Shown: one piece after another, positions 1-8,875 of the stretch | How the letters are laid out: the number at the start of each line of letters is the position of its first letter | How positions within the stretch are numbered: position 1 is the first letter of the stretch | Source of the DNA: Herbaspirillum sp. DW155 | Lineage (GTDB): Bacteria > Pseudomonadota > Gammaproteobacteria > Burkholderiales > Burkholderiaceae_D | DNA length: 64,000 bases | Reading direction: 5' to 3' | Assembly (NCBI RefSeq): GCF_037076565.1 | Contig: NZ_AP029028.1 | Location: 1,550,001 to 1,614,000 of the forward strand | Translations under genes and position numbers: made by a program | The notes under the pieces: model-generated | What the model saw: the letters and a program-made list of their open reading frames with translations, nothing else | The model's database searches: none | What the model was told of the DNA's origin: nothing

Positions 1-1313
1 TCATCCGTGGCGCGGCCCGCCTGTATGCCACCGGTGGCAATGCCGCGATCTACTACGGCCTGGGCGTGACCGAACATGCGCAAGGTTCGACCACCGTGAT
101 GGGCATCGCCAACCTGGCCATGTGCACCGGCAACGTCGGCCGCGAAGGCGTGGGCGTGAACCCGCTGCGCGGGCAGAACAACGTGCAGGGCTCCTGCGAC
201 ATGGGTTCCTTCCCGCATGAGCTGCCGGGTTATCGCCACATTTCGGACTCCACCGTGCGCAGTCAGTTCGAACAGGCCTGGGGTGTGACGCTCAATCCGG
301 AGCCGGGCCTGCGCATTCCCAACATGTTCGATGCCGCGCTCGACGGAAGTTTCAAGGGCCTGTATTGCGAGGGTGAGGACATCGTGCAATCGGACCCCAA
401 CACCCAGCACGTGGCAGCGGCCCTGCAGGCCATGGAATGCATCGTGGTGCAGGACTTGTTCCTGAACGAAACGGCCAAGTATGCGCACGTGTTCCTGCCC
501 GGCTCGTCCTTCCTCGAAAAGGATGGCACCTTCACCAACGCCGAGCGCCGCATCTCGCGCGTGCGCAAGGTGATGCCGCCCAAGGCCGGCAAGTCCGACT
601 GGGAAGTCACGGTGGCGCTGGCCGAAGCGCTGGGTTACCCGATGCCGTACAATCACCCCTCGGAAATCATGGACGAGATCGCCGCCCTGACACCCAGCTT
701 CCACGGCGTGAGCTACGACAAGCTGGAAAAACTCGGCAGCATCCAGTGGCCCTGCAACGAGTCGGCGCCGGAAGGCACGCCCATCATGCACGTGGGCAGC
801 TTCATCCGTGGCAAGGGCAAGTTCATCAACACGCAGTATTTCGCCACCGACGAGAAGGTGACGCAGCGTTACCCGCTGATCCTGACTACCGGCCGTATCC
901 TGTCGCAGTACAACGTGGGTGCGCAGACGCGCCGCACCGAGAACTCGCAATGGCATAGCGAAGACCGGCTGGAAATCCACCCGCACGATGCCGAGGACCG
1001 TGGCATCCGCGAGGGTGATTGGGTCGGCGTGGAGTCGCGTGCAGGCCAGACCGTGCTGCGCGCCACCGTCACCGAGAAGGTGCAGCCGGGCGTGGTCTAC
1101 ACCACCTTCCACTTCCCGGAATCGGGCGCCAACGTGATCACCACCGACAACTCCGACTGGGCCACCAACTGCCCCGAGTACAAGGTGACGGCGGTGCAGG
1201 TGATGCCGGTGACGCAGCCCTCGCAATGGCAGCAGCACTACGAGCGCTTTAACCGTGCGCAGCTCGATCTGCTCAAGGGCGAGGTGCCGGCCGAACCGCT
1301 GGTGACGAAGTAA
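1..1313 (+). CDS. fdsA: NAD-dependent formate dehydrogenase alpha subunit, C-terminal part (5' truncated by window)
   Basis: The reading frame is open from base 3 and runs to a TAA at 1311-1313, so only about the last 436 residues are present. They cover the molybdopterin-guanine-dinucleotide binding part of a formate dehydrogenase catalytic subunit. Visible family segments are GLGVTEHAQGSTTVMGIANL, GNVGREGVGVNPLRGQNNVQ and LILTTGRILSQYNVGAQTRR, the last opening the C-terminal molydopterin-dinucleotide binding domain. The enzyme oxidises formate to CO2 and passes electrons through Fe-S clusters to the NAD-reducing subunits. Those genes (fdsG, fdsB) would lie upstream of the window. fdhD and fdsD follow on the same strand, which matches the fdsGBACD order. 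The assignment to the cytoplasmic NAD-linked Fds type rests mainly on the fdsD neighbour. Confidence 0.95.
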   Translation, partial: IRGAARLYATGGNAAIYYGLGVTEHAQGSTTVMGIANLAMCTGNVGREGVGVNPLRGQNNVQGSCDMGSFPHELPGYRHISDSTVRSQFEQAWGVTLNPEPGLRIPNMFDAALDGSFKGLYCEGEDIVQSDPNTQHVAAALQAMECIVVQDLFLNETAKYAHVFLPGSSFLEKDGTFTNAERRISRVRKVMPPKAGKSDWEVTVALAEALGYPMPYNHPSEIMDEIAALTPSFHGVSYDKLEKLGSIQWPCNESAPEGTPIMHVGSFIRGKGKFINTQYFATDEKVTQRYPLILTTGRILSQYNVGAQTRRTENSQWHSEDRLEIHPHDAEDRGIREGDWVGVESRAGQTVLRATVTEKVQPGVVYTTFHFPESGANVITTDNSDWATNCPEYKVTAVQVMPVTQPSQWQQHYERFNRAQLDLLKGEVPAEPLVTK

Positions 1314-1393
1314 GCGGCATGGGCGTAGCGGGCTCGTGCTGCCATGATTTGCGCAGACACGAGCCCAACCCATCAAGCCGCAGGCAGGACAGC

Positions 1394-2236
1394 ATGAACA
1401 CAAGCAAGCACAGCAGCCCCCTCATCGACGACAGCACCGGCGACTACGCCACCTTCGCCCGCGTGCAAGTGGACCGCTGGCGCGATGGCCAGCGCGAGAC
1501 GGTCGAGGATGTGGTCGCCGAGGAAGTCCCCATCGCCCTCGAATACAACGGCATCTCGCACGCAGTGATGATGGCCACGCCCGCCGACCTGGAAGATTTT
1601 GCGCTGGGCTTCTCGCTCACCGAAGGCATTCTGGCCTCCCCGGGCGAGTTGTATGAATGCGAGATCGTCCCCGGCTGTGAAGGCGTGCAAGTGCAGATGC
1701 GCATTGCCACCGAGCGCTTCGTCGCCCTAAAGGAAAAGCGCCGCAACCTGACCGGCCGCACCGGCTGCGGCCTGTGTGGTGCCGAGACGCTGGAACAGGC
1801 GGTACGCCATCCGCAGGCGGTGCAGGGCGGCGCATCGTTCTCGGTGGAGCAGGTCCATGCGGCCTTCGCGCAGATGCAGGCGGGGCAGCAGTTGCAGCAG
1901 GCCACCGGCGCGACGCATGCGGCAGCGTGGATGGATGCCTCCGGACGCATCGTGCTGGTACGTGAAGATGTGGGCCGCCACAATGCGCTGGACAAGCTCA
2001 TCGGTGCACTGGCCGAAGAGGATGCCGATTTTGCGCATGGCGCGGCCATCATCACCAGTCGTGCCAGTTACGAGATGGTGCAGAAGGCGGCCACGGTCGG
2101 CATCGGCTTCATCGCCGCCGTCTCGGCCCCGACCGCGCTGGCGATCCGGCTGGCCGAAGAGACCGATGTGACGCTGCTGGGCTTCGTGCGCAAGCAGGGC
2201 CATGTGGTGTATGCACGGCCGCATCGCTTGCGCTGA
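1394..2236 (+). CDS. fdhD: Formate dehydrogenase accessory sulfurtransferase FdhD
   Basis: A 280-residue protein of the FdhD/FdsC family, which transfers sulfur from IscS to the molybdenum cofactor before it is inserted into formate dehydrogenase. The conserved cysteine loop is seen as GRTGCGLCGAETL, followed by the REDVGRHNALDKLIG segment typical of the family. The ATG at 1394 has an AGGA Shine-Dalgarno 5 bases upstream; an in-frame extension back to 1319 lacks such a site and adds unconserved residues. It sits between the catalytic subunit and fdsD and is almost certainly in the same operon. Confidence 0.95.
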   Translation: MNTSKHSSPLIDDSTGDYATFARVQVDRWRDGQRETVEDVVAEEVPIALEYNGISHAVMMATPADLEDFALGFSLTEGILASPGELYECEIVPGCEGVQVQMRIATERFVALKEKRRNLTGRTGCGLCGAETLEQAVRHPQAVQGGASFSVEQVHAAFAQMQAGQQLQQATGATHAAAWMDASGRIVLVREDVGRHNALDKLIGALAEEDADFAHGAAIITSRASYEMVQKAATVGIGFIAAVSAPTALAIRLAEETDVTLLGFVRKQGHVVYARPHRLR

Positions 2237-2286
2237 TACGCTGGCTGATTGAAACGATAGACGAACCGAGCAGGAGGAGACGACCC

Positions 2287-2514
2287 ATGAATACCGAACA
2301 CCTGATCAAGATGGCCAACCAGATTGGCAGTTTCTTTTCCACCATGCCCGATCGCGACCAGGCCATTGCCGATCTGGCGACGCACCTGAAGCGCTTCTGG
2401 GAGCCGCGCATGCGCAAGGCCTTCCTGGAACATATCGAGAAGACGCAAGGGGAGGGCGTCGATGCCATCGTGCTGGAGGCGGTCAACCGGCATGTGCAGC
2501 AGTTGGCGGTGTAG
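2287..2514 (+). CDS. fdsD: Formate dehydrogenase delta subunit FdsD
   Basis: A 75-residue protein that matches the small FdsD subunit of NAD-dependent formate dehydrogenases: MNTEHLIKMANQIGSFF at the N terminus and a KRFWEPRMRKAFLEHI core. FdsD is needed for an active, cofactor-loaded enzyme complex. An AGGAGG Shine-Dalgarno lies at about 2271-2276. It is the last gene of the operon and is followed directly by an intrinsic terminator. Confidence 0.93.
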   Translation: MNTEHLIKMANQIGSFFSTMPDRDQAIADLATHLKRFWEPRMRKAFLEHIEKTQGEGVDAIVLEAVNRHVQQLAV

Positions 2515-2538
2515 GGCTGCCTTCCCGTGAATTCGATG

Positions 2539-2568
2539 AAACCGCTCAGTTCGCTGGGCGGTTTTTTT
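2539..2568 (+). terminator. Intrinsic terminator of the fds operon
   Basis: An 11-bp stem (AAACCGCTCAG / CTGGGCGGTTT, one G-T pair) closed by a TTCG tetraloop and followed by a run of T. It lies 24 bases after fdsD and 29 bases before the end of the convergent flavin reductase gene. Confidence 0.9.
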
Positions 2569-2597
2569 CATGGCGGATCGTGCCGGCAGCGCTCGCC

Positions 2598-3098
2598 TCA
2601 CGCCGCCAACGCGACCTCCGCCGCAATCCGGTGAAACCGCCGCCCGAAGTAAGCCAGTCCATCGGCCTGCGACGCCGCCAGGCGAATATGGCGGATCTCC
2701 ACGAACAGCACGCTATGTGTCCCTGCCTGCTGCTGCAAAACGATATCGCCCTCCAGCACCGCCAGTGCATCCGGCAGCACGGGCTGCCCATACTCGCCGC
2801 TCTCCCACTGCACCTGCGCCATGCGTTCTTCAGCCGCCAGCCCGGTCATGCCGGCCATCATGCGCGCCACTTCTTCGTGATGTCCGGCCAGGATGTTGAT
2901 GCACAGGCGCCCGTTGCCCACCAGGATGGGATGGGCTGCGCTCTTGACGTTGATGCACACCAGTACCGTGGCCGGGTCGTCGGAGACTGAACTGACGGCC
3001 GAGACCGTCATGGCGGCGCGTCCTGCAGGGCCATCGGTGGTGATGATGTTCACCGCCGCCGAGAGACGCGCCATGGCGTCGCGAAAGTCTTGCTTCAT
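2598..3098 (-). CDS. Flavin reductase-like FMN-binding protein (reductase partner of a two-component monooxygenase)
   Basis: A 166-residue protein of the flavin reductase-like family (HpaC, RutF, HsaB type). It has the split-barrel flavin-binding pattern: FRDAMARLSAAVNIITTDG at the N terminus, then AAMTVSAVSSVSDDPATVLV and a C-terminal DGLAYFGRRF segment. Such enzymes use NAD(P)H to make free reduced flavin for a separate oxygenase. The ATG at 3098 begins the conserved domain; the frame stays open to 3221 but that extension is unlike the family. It is transcribed divergently from the LysR gene. The oxygenase encoded at 8876-10063 is a plausible partner, which is an inference from proximity and family pairing. 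Confidence 0.85.
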   Translation of the reverse strand: MKQDFRDAMARLSAAVNIITTDGPAGRAAMTVSAVSSVSDDPATVLVCINVKSAAHPILVGNGRLCINILAGHHEEVARMMAGMTGLAAEERMAQVQWESGEYGQPVLPDALAVLEGDIVLQQQAGTHSVLFVEIRHIRLAASQADGLAYFGRRFHRIAAEVALAA

Positions 3099-3302
3099 GG
3101 TAGGTCCGTCCAAAAAAGAGATGACATCCGGTACAAGGCTTCGTATCCTTTGCGCCATCAGCAATGTGGTCTGCGGCGCCGTCAGGCGGATGTCGATCAG
3201 CAGGTGAGAGGGAGAACGCATCGCCTATGAAAGCCTGCGTCCTGGGATGAACAATAGACCCTGAGCAAATCGCGGGTCAAATGATAGTCTGGAATGTTCC
3301 GC

Positions 3303-4229
3303 ATGAAGCAAATGAATATCGGCGCAGTGGACCTGAACCTGCTCAAGACCTTCATCGTCATCTGGGAGCTGCGCAGCCTCACCGCCGCTGCGGACCGCCT
3401 GCATCTCACCCAGCCCGCCGTCAGCCACGCGCTGCGCCGCCTGCGCGAGATGTTCGATGATCCGCTCTTCGTGCGCAGCACCAGTGCCATGGTGCCCACC
3501 GAAACCGCGATCCGCCTGCATGAACCCATCGCCCGCGCCCTGGGCATCATCAACGAGGCCCTGCATAGCCACGCCAGTTTCGATCCTGCTACCGCTACCC
3601 GCACTTTTCACCTGGTGATGTCGGACATGTCCTGCAGTCACGTGCTGCCGCTGCTGATGGAAGAGCTGGCACATGCCGCTCCGCATGTGTCCCTGGAGGT
3701 GCAGCAGATGGCCATGGAAAACCTCGGTGCCGCCATGCGCAACGGCGACATCGATCTCGCCTTCGGCTACCTGCCGGGCCTGCCCGAGGATTGCCAGAGC
3801 CAGCTGGTGCTCTACGATGATTACGTCTGCATGCTGCGCAAGACCCATCCGCTGGCCGGCCAGCCGCTGACTATGGACAACCTGCTGCAGCTGCGCTACG
3901 TCTACGCCAGCACCAACACCACCGGTCATCAGCTGGCCGAAGATGTGCTGCGCAACGCCGGTGCGCGGCGTGATTTCGCCTTGCGCATGCCGCATTTCAC
4001 GGTGGCCCCGCAGATCGTGCGCAATACCGATCTGGCGCTGTTCCTGCCGCGCAGCATCGCCGAGCGGCACAACCTCGATGAGGCCTGCGTGCTGCTGGAC
4101 CTGCCGCTGGAGATGCCACGCATTCCGGTGAGCCTCTATACGCATGCGCGCTTTGCGGCGGATTCGGGCATACAGTGGCTGCGCAGCCTGTTGATCGAAA
4201 TGTTCGGACGCGAGGCCGAGACGGCCTGA
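3303..4229 (+). CDS. LysR-family transcriptional regulator
   Basis: About 308 residues with an N-terminal winged helix-turn-helix (DLNLLKTFIVIWELRSLTAA, then LHLTQPAVSHALRRLREMF) and a C-terminal effector-binding domain. The sequence resembles the NodD/SyrM-like and DNT-regulator branch of LysR proteins, whose ligands are often aromatic compounds. ATGs at 3294, 3303 and 3312 are all possible starts. It is divergent from the flavin reductase and followed on the same strand by the ABM-domain gene, so it probably controls the surrounding catabolic cluster. The inducer is unknown. Confidence 0.9.
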   Translation: MKQMNIGAVDLNLLKTFIVIWELRSLTAAADRLHLTQPAVSHALRRLREMFDDPLFVRSTSAMVPTETAIRLHEPIARALGIINEALHSHASFDPATATRTFHLVMSDMSCSHVLPLLMEELAHAAPHVSLEVQQMAMENLGAAMRNGDIDLAFGYLPGLPEDCQSQLVLYDDYVCMLRKTHPLAGQPLTMDNLLQLRYVYASTNTTGHQLAEDVLRNAGARRDFALRMPHFTVAPQIVRNTDLALFLPRSIAERHNLDEACVLLDLPLEMPRIPVSLYTHARFAADSGIQWLRSLLIEMFGREAETA

Positions 4230-4273
4230 TCCGAAACGCGACTGATTGTTCATTTTTTGACTGGAGCCACACC

Positions 4274-4597
4274 ATGAGCATTGCCGTCACCGGAGACGTT
4301 CCCTATTACGCCGTCATCTTCACGTCCCTGCGCACCGAGGGCGATCATGGCTATGGTCAGATGGCCGATACCATGGTGGAAGCAGCCTCGCGCCAGCCCG
4401 GTTTCCTGGGCGTGGAATCGGCGCGCGAAGAAGTGGGTATCACGGTGTCTTATTGGTCCAGCCTGGAAGCCATCGCCGCCTGGAAACGCGATCTGGACCA
4501 CCAGATGGCCCAGCGCCTGGGCCGCGAGCAGTGGTATCAGGCCTACAAGACACGTATCTGCAAGGTCGAGCGCGATTACGCCTTCACCCGCGACTGA
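4274..4597 (+). CDS. Antibiotic biosynthesis monooxygenase (ABM) domain protein
   Basis: A 107-residue single-domain ferredoxin-like-fold protein. The hallmark is PGFLGVESAREEVGITVSYW, followed by SLEAIAAWKRDLDHQMAQRLG and WYQAYKTRICKVERDY. Members act as cofactor-free monooxygenases, isomerases or stress proteins, so the reaction cannot be fixed from sequence. GGAG lies upstream of the ATG at 4274. It lies 44 bases after the LysR gene and may be co-transcribed with it; it converges with the alpha/beta hydrolase gene. Confidence 0.85.
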   Translation: MSIAVTGDVPYYAVIFTSLRTEGDHGYGQMADTMVEAASRQPGFLGVESAREEVGITVSYWSSLEAIAAWKRDLDHQMAQRLGREQWYQAYKTRICKVERDYAFTRD

Positions 4598-4630
4598 GTT
4601 CCATCCTTCCCGCGATACGCGGCATGGTCT

Positions 4631-5443
4631 TCAGCAAGTGCGCAGCAGGAAATCCATCACCGCCTGCGCAAACTGTTCGGGCATCTGATCGGGCATCGGC
4701 ACCATGCCTTCGTCCAGCGTGTGCAACTGGCTGCCGGCGATGGCAGCGGCGATGCGTGGCGCAGAAGGCGCTGCATGCGGATCGCGCCCGGCGCGCAGTA
4801 CCAGCGTGGGCGCGCGCACCAGGCCGATGCGTTCTTCCATCACGTAGTGGCGCACCACCACGTGGCCATGCGCGGCCATCTCGCCTGCCTTGAGGGCATC
4901 CACCATCAAGCGCGACAGCAGTGCGGTATCCCCCGGCGGATAGTAGGGCTGGCGGCGTTGCCACATTTCTTGCAGATGGCTACCGTCGGCGCGGACCTCC
5001 ACCTCGTCGATGGCGCGCTTGCCGGCATGGGCGCTGCGGCGCGCGGCATCGTTGTAGGAGCAGGAGGACAGCACCAGTGCCGCCACCCGCGCGGGTGCGG
5101 CGGCGGCGATTTCCATGGCCGTGACCGCGCCGGTATGATGGCCGACCACGGCGGCCCTGGCGATGCCAAGACGATCCATCACTTCCCGCACCAGTTGCGC
5201 CCAGCGCCCGATGCTGTGCGTGGACAAGGGCGGCTTGCAGGAGTCGCCGAAGCCGGGGGTGTCGATGGCGATGGCGCGGTAACGCTGGCCCAGCAAAGGC
5301 AGCACGTCGCGGTATTCATCCCAGGAGCGCGGCGTCTGGTGCAGCAGCAGTACCGGAAAGCCGTCGCCCATGCTGGCTACGTGCAGCGCACCGGCAGTGG
5401 TCTGGATGAATTGTCGGCGTAGTGCACGCGGCTCAGTATCCAT
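4631..5443 (-). CDS. Alpha/beta hydrolase-fold protein with substituted catalytic residues
   Basis: A 270-residue alpha/beta hydrolase fold: core strand VLLLHQTPRSW (oxyanion region, residues 31-41), DTPGFGDS (61-68), nucleophile elbow at 101-105 and cap domain around 130-200. The elbow reads GHHTG, so residue 103, where Ser, Asp or Cys is expected, is His. The usual C-terminal GH of the catalytic His is GM at 246-247. An acid candidate, Asp221 in GRDPH, remains. It may therefore be a lyase, a cofactor-free enzyme or a hydrolase with moved residues. It is the last gene of a minus-strand run starting at the monooxygenase near 10063, 51 bases after the NTF2-like gene. Confidence 0.85.
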   Translation of the reverse strand: MDTEPRALRRQFIQTTAGALHVASMGDGFPVLLLHQTPRSWDEYRDVLPLLGQRYRAIAIDTPGFGDSCKPPLSTHSIGRWAQLVREVMDRLGIARAAVVGHHTGAVTAMEIAAAAPARVAALVLSSCSYNDAARRSAHAGKRAIDEVEVRADGSHLQEMWQRRQPYYPPGDTALLSRLMVDALKAGEMAAHGHVVVRHYVMEERIGLVRAPTLVLRAGRDPHAAPSAPRIAAAIAGSQLHTLDEGMVPMPDQMPEQFAQAVMDFLLRTC

Positions 5444-5494
5444 GCGGGTCTCCGGAAAGGCAGGCGGGGCGGCGGTTACAGACGAGATGAAACA

Positions 5495-6058
5495 TCATTC
5501 CTTCATCAGCACCGAATAGCCCGGCACATTGTTGGCCCAGCCCGCTGCAAGCGGCGCCACGAAGACGTTTTCGGTGCGGGTGCGGGCGATCTTCCAGACG
5601 CCATCCACCCGGGTGAAGAGATTGTTCAAACGGCTGGAGCGCAGCAGCGATGAGCCATCGCCGAAAATCCACGGCTGGCAATGGACCCACTGGCCATCGG
5701 CACGGGTGCAGTCGGCATGGACGTGGATCTGCTCCGAGGTCAGGTAGTGCACGTTCAAGAGCAGCGCCGGATCCTTCTTCTGTCCCCAGAACGCCTGGAA
5801 GTGCTTGCGGATGGCGTCCTTGCCGACGGCCTGGCCGAACTGGCCTTCGTAGTACGCGCCCACGCCTTCCCAGATGGCATCCTCGGCGTAGAGTTCGAGG
5901 ATCTTCTCGATGCGTTCATCATCATCGGCCACCGGCTCGGGGCAGGGTGTGTCGCACAGGAACATGTAGCGCGCCTGCAGGCGGCGGATGTCGGCTTCGG
6001 CTTCTAGGATGTCGAGGCGGCGCTTGAGTTGCTGGATTTCCTGGGTGAAGTCGCTCAT
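5495..6058 (-). CDS. SnoaL/NTF2-like domain protein
   Basis: A 187-residue protein with an N-terminal helix (EIQQLKRRLDILEAEADIRR) and the cone-shaped NTF2/SnoaL pattern: LELYAEDAIWEGVGAYYEGQ, then GKDAIRKHFQAFWG and LFTRVDGVWKIARTRTENVF. Relatives are small dehydratases, isomerases or ring-hydroxylating dioxygenase-like subunits acting on polar aromatic or steroid substrates. The ATG at 6058 begins the conserved part; the frame is open further to 6127. It sits between an ABC transporter and an alpha/beta hydrolase gene, which supports a catabolic role. The substrate cannot be told from sequence. Confidence 0.8.
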   Translation of the reverse strand: MSDFTQEIQQLKRRLDILEAEADIRRLQARYMFLCDTPCPEPVADDDERIEKILELYAEDAIWEGVGAYYEGQFGQAVGKDAIRKHFQAFWGQKKDPALLLNVHYLTSEQIHVHADCTRADGQWVHCQPWIFGDGSSLLRSSRLNNLFTRVDGVWKIARTRTENVFVAPLAAGWANNVPGYSVLMKE

Positions 6059-6169
6059 GGTATCTGGTCTCTTGTGATCTCGTAATCTTGTAGGGATAGG
6101 GAAAACCAACCATGCATACAAGCACATGGTTGGCGGCGGCGATCAGTGCATCGCCGCGCGAAAGCGGTT

Positions 6170-6988
6170 TTACAGGTAGCGCGCCAGCAGCTTGCGGGTG
6201 GCGATGCGCAGCACGCGGTCGAACAGGTAGCCCAGCAGGCCCAGCGCGATGATGCCCACGAAGACCCATTCGGTACGGCTGAAGTTGCGCGCCGTCCAGA
6301 TCAGGGCGCCCAGGCCTTCGCGGGCCGAGACGATTTCCGCCGACACCACCGTCAGGAAGGAATTGCCCATCGCGATGCGCGCACCGGTGACCATGTAAGG
6401 CACGGTCGAGGGCAGGATCACGGTGCTCAGGATCTTCCATTGCCCGGCCCCCAGCGAGGCCGCCGCCCGCAGGCGCAGCGGGTTCACCGACTGCACGCCG
6501 GCAATCGTGTTGAGCGTGACGATGAAGACGGTGGTGTAGAAGATCAGCGCGATCTTGGACAGTTCGCCCGGGCCCAGCCAGATCACCGCCAGGGTGACGA
6601 AGGCAATCGGCGGGATGAAACGGAAGAACTCGATGTAGGGATCGAGCAACTGCCGCACCAGATCAAAACGTCCCATGAAGATGCCCAGCGGCACGCCGAT
6701 GGCCACGCCCGCGCCCCAGCCGGCCAGGATGCGCCCGGACGAGGCCAGTATCGATTGCTGCAGGGTGCCGTCGCCGATCAGTTCGAGTGCGGCGGCCCAG
6801 GTCATCGGGACCGATGGCAGGAACAGCGGCGAGGTCGTCATCGACACCAGTTGCCACAGCACCAGGCCGCCGACGATGGCGATGACCGGGATCAGGATGG
6901 GGCGGGCGGCTTTCATACGGCGTCCGAAGCTGGAGGGCATGGCCGACGCTTGCGCGGTCGGGCTGGCTGTCTGGGTGAGCTGGCTCAT
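6170..6988 (-). CDS. ABC transporter permease (SsuC/TauC/NrtB family)
   Basis: A 272-residue integral membrane protein with about six hydrophobic segments. The permease EAA-like loop is seen as LRLRAAASLGAGQWKILSTV, followed by VILPSTVPYMVTGARIAMG. Family members import sulfonates, taurine, nitrate, pyrimidine precursors or aromatic acids. Its start overlaps the end of the ATPase gene by 4 bases (ATGA), so the two are translationally coupled. A 111-base gap separates it from the downstream NTF2-like gene. Confidence 0.92.
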   Translation of the reverse strand: MSQLTQTASPTAQASAMPSSFGRRMKAARPILIPVIAIVGGLVLWQLVSMTTSPLFLPSVPMTWAAALELIGDGTLQQSILASSGRILAGWGAGVAIGVPLGIFMGRFDLVRQLLDPYIEFFRFIPPIAFVTLAVIWLGPGELSKIALIFYTTVFIVTLNTIAGVQSVNPLRLRAAASLGAGQWKILSTVILPSTVPYMVTGARIAMGNSFLTVVSAEIVSAREGLGALIWTARNFSRTEWVFVGIIALGLLGYLFDRVLRIATRKLLARYL

Positions 6989-7782
6989 GATAGGGATTCC
7001 TCTTCGATCAGGCCTTGTGCGCGCAGCACGCGGGTGACTTCGGCGCCGATGTCGTCGCGGATGCGCGCATACAGGGCCATGCAGGCAGGGTCGGCCGGAT
7101 CGCGCGGATGCGGCAGGTCGACGGCTTCGATGGTCTTGATATGGGCACGCGGACCGGCCGTCATGGTCACCACGCGGTCGGCCAGCAGGATGGCTTCCCA
7201 GATGTCGTGGGTGACGAAGACGATGGTGCAGCCGGTGCTTTTCCAGATGCGGTCCAGCTCGCTTTGCAGCACTTCGCGGGTCTGCGCATCGAGCGCGCCG
7301 AAGGGCTCGTCCATCAGCACTACCGAGGGTTCATTGACCAGCACGCGGGCAATCTGCGCACGCTGGCGCATGCCGCCGGAAAGCTCGGCGGGGAACTTGT
7401 CGATGGCGTGTTTCAGGCCGACCAGCGAGACATAGCGCTCGGCTGCGGAACGCCGTTCAGCGGCCGGGATGCCGCGCAGCCTGAGACCGTACTCGACGTT
7501 CTCGCGCACGGACAACCACGGGAACAGCGCCTCGGAAGACTGGAACACCACCCCGCGATCCAGCCCCGGACCGGTGACGCGCCGGCCTGCCACGCTGATC
7601 TCTCCGGCCACCTCCTGAAAGCCGGCAATGGCATTGAGCAGCGTGGACTTGCCACAGCCGGAGGGGCCGAGCAGGCAGATGAATTCTCCTGCGCGGATGT
7701 CGAGGTCGATGCCCGCCATGATCTCGTTGTTGCCGATGCTCAGGCCGACGCGCTTGATGGAAACTGAAGATCCATGTCCCAT
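6985..7782 (-). CDS. ABC transporter ATP-binding protein (SsuB/TauB family)
   Basis: A 265-residue ATPase with Walker A LLGPSGCGKSTLL, signature LSGGMRQRAQIARVL, Walker B VVLMDEPFGALD and the H-loop in FVTHDIWEA. Closest in style to the sulfonate/taurine/nitrate importers. It lies 3 bases downstream of the binding-protein gene and overlaps the permease gene. Confidence 0.94.
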   Translation of the reverse strand: MGHGSSVSIKRVGLSIGNNEIMAGIDLDIRAGEFICLLGPSGCGKSTLLNAIAGFQEVAGEISVAGRRVTGPGLDRGVVFQSSEALFPWLSVRENVEYGLRLRGIPAAERRSAAERYVSLVGLKHAIDKFPAELSGGMRQRAQIARVLVNEPSVVLMDEPFGALDAQTREVLQSELDRIWKSTGCTIVFVTHDIWEAILLADRVVTMTAGPRAHIKTIEAVDLPHPRDPADPACMALYARIRDDIGAEVTRVLRAQGLIEEESLS

Positions 7783-7785
7783 GAC

Positions 7786-8745
7786 CTACCCCTTGTAGAA
7801 ACCGCGCTGCAGGATCTTGCCCATGTCTACCGGCGTCTTGATGGCCTGTTTGGCGAGCAGGAATTCGCCGATGGCATTGGCGGTCTTGAGATCGGTGTCG
7901 GTGAAGTCGCGCACGACCGGTTCCATATCCTTGAGCGAATTCAAGGTCTGCGGCACCGGGATGCGGGTGATGGCCTGCACCGATTGCGCTGCGCGCGGCG
8001 GATCCTTGCGGGTGATCTCGGAGGCTTCGGCCAGCGCCTTGAGGATGTTGCCGGCCACTTCCTTGTTGGCGGCCAGCCAGTTGGCATTGGCCGAGAGCCA
8101 CAGGGTGCTGGTGTAGCCGACGTCGCCGGCAGTCATGAGGATATGGCCGCCTTGCTGCACGCCCAGCGTAGGCCACGGTTCCCACACGAAGTAAGCATCG
8201 ATGTCGCCGCGTGCCAGCAGGGCAGGCAGTTCGGGCGGACCGGAGCGCACCATCTCCACCTTGGATGCATCGATGTTGAGGGTCTTCAGGGTCAGGCCGG
8301 TGACGTATTCCGAGACCGAGCCGGCGACGATGCCGAACTTCCTGATCTTGTCGACCGAGGCCACCCCTTTGCGCGCCACCAGCTTGACGTAGGTCTTGGA
8401 CTGATAGGTCACGGCCAGCGGGCGCAGTTCGGCGCGCGAGAGACGCACGATGTGCGTGGGTTCGCCGGCACAGCCCAGTTGCACCTGGTTGGCCACCAGC
8501 GCATTGAGCGCTTCACCGCCATCGGTATAGGACTGCACTGTGACGTTGGGCGCGCCATGCCTGGCGAAGAGTTTTTCATTGGCGGCCACGAAGAAGGCCG
8601 TGAAGACGGGATCGGCGCCGACACCGATGATGACGGGCGCGCCCTGGGCCAGGGCTGGCAGGGCAGGCGCAAGGCCTGCAGCGAGCATGGAGGTGGCGCC
8701 GAGCAGGAGCTTGCGGCGTTGTGGCGAGACGGTGGGGTGGGTCAC
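7786..8745 (-). CDS. ABC transporter substrate-binding protein (NMT1/SsuA-TauA type), GTG start
   Basis: About 319 residues. A twin-arginine-like or lipid-free signal peptide begins with QRRKLLLGATSML and ends near LPALAQG. The mature protein has the NMT1/SsuA pattern: a FFVAANEKLFARHG segment, then LVANQVQLGCAGEPT and ALLARGDIDAYFVWEPWP. The GTG at 8745 is chosen because AAGAGGA lies 9 bases upstream and the signal peptide starts right after it; the frame stays open to 8901 but the extra part is unlike a signal sequence. Probable cargo is an organic anion such as a sulfonate or aromatic acid; this is inferred from family only. Confidence 0.9.
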   Translation of the reverse strand: MTHPTVSPQRRKLLLGATSMLAAGLAPALPALAQGAPVIIGVGADPVFTAFFVAANEKLFARHGAPNVTVQSYTDGGEALNALVANQVQLGCAGEPTHIVRLSRAELRPLAVTYQSKTYVKLVARKGVASVDKIRKFGIVAGSVSEYVTGLTLKTLNIDASKVEMVRSGPPELPALLARGDIDAYFVWEPWPTLGVQQGGHILMTAGDVGYTSTLWLSANANWLAANKEVAGNILKALAEASEITRKDPPRAAQSVQAITRIPVPQTLNSLKDMEPVVRDFTDTDLKTANAIGEFLLAKQAIKTPVDMGKILQRGFYKG

Positions 8746-8875
8746 GGGCTGGGTCCTCTTTGTAAAGTTGGTGAAACGCCAGTGGAGTTGGCAGGCACGG
8801 CAATGACAAAGGCAAACTTCGGAAGGCATGCGTCTGCGCCATGAGCGCAGGCAAGACGTCAGCGGGGCAGGCGCA

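Noticed and set aside
1319..1393. Longer fdhD start at 1319
   Set aside because: The added 25 residues are not FdhD-like, and the AGGA site fits the ATG at 1394.
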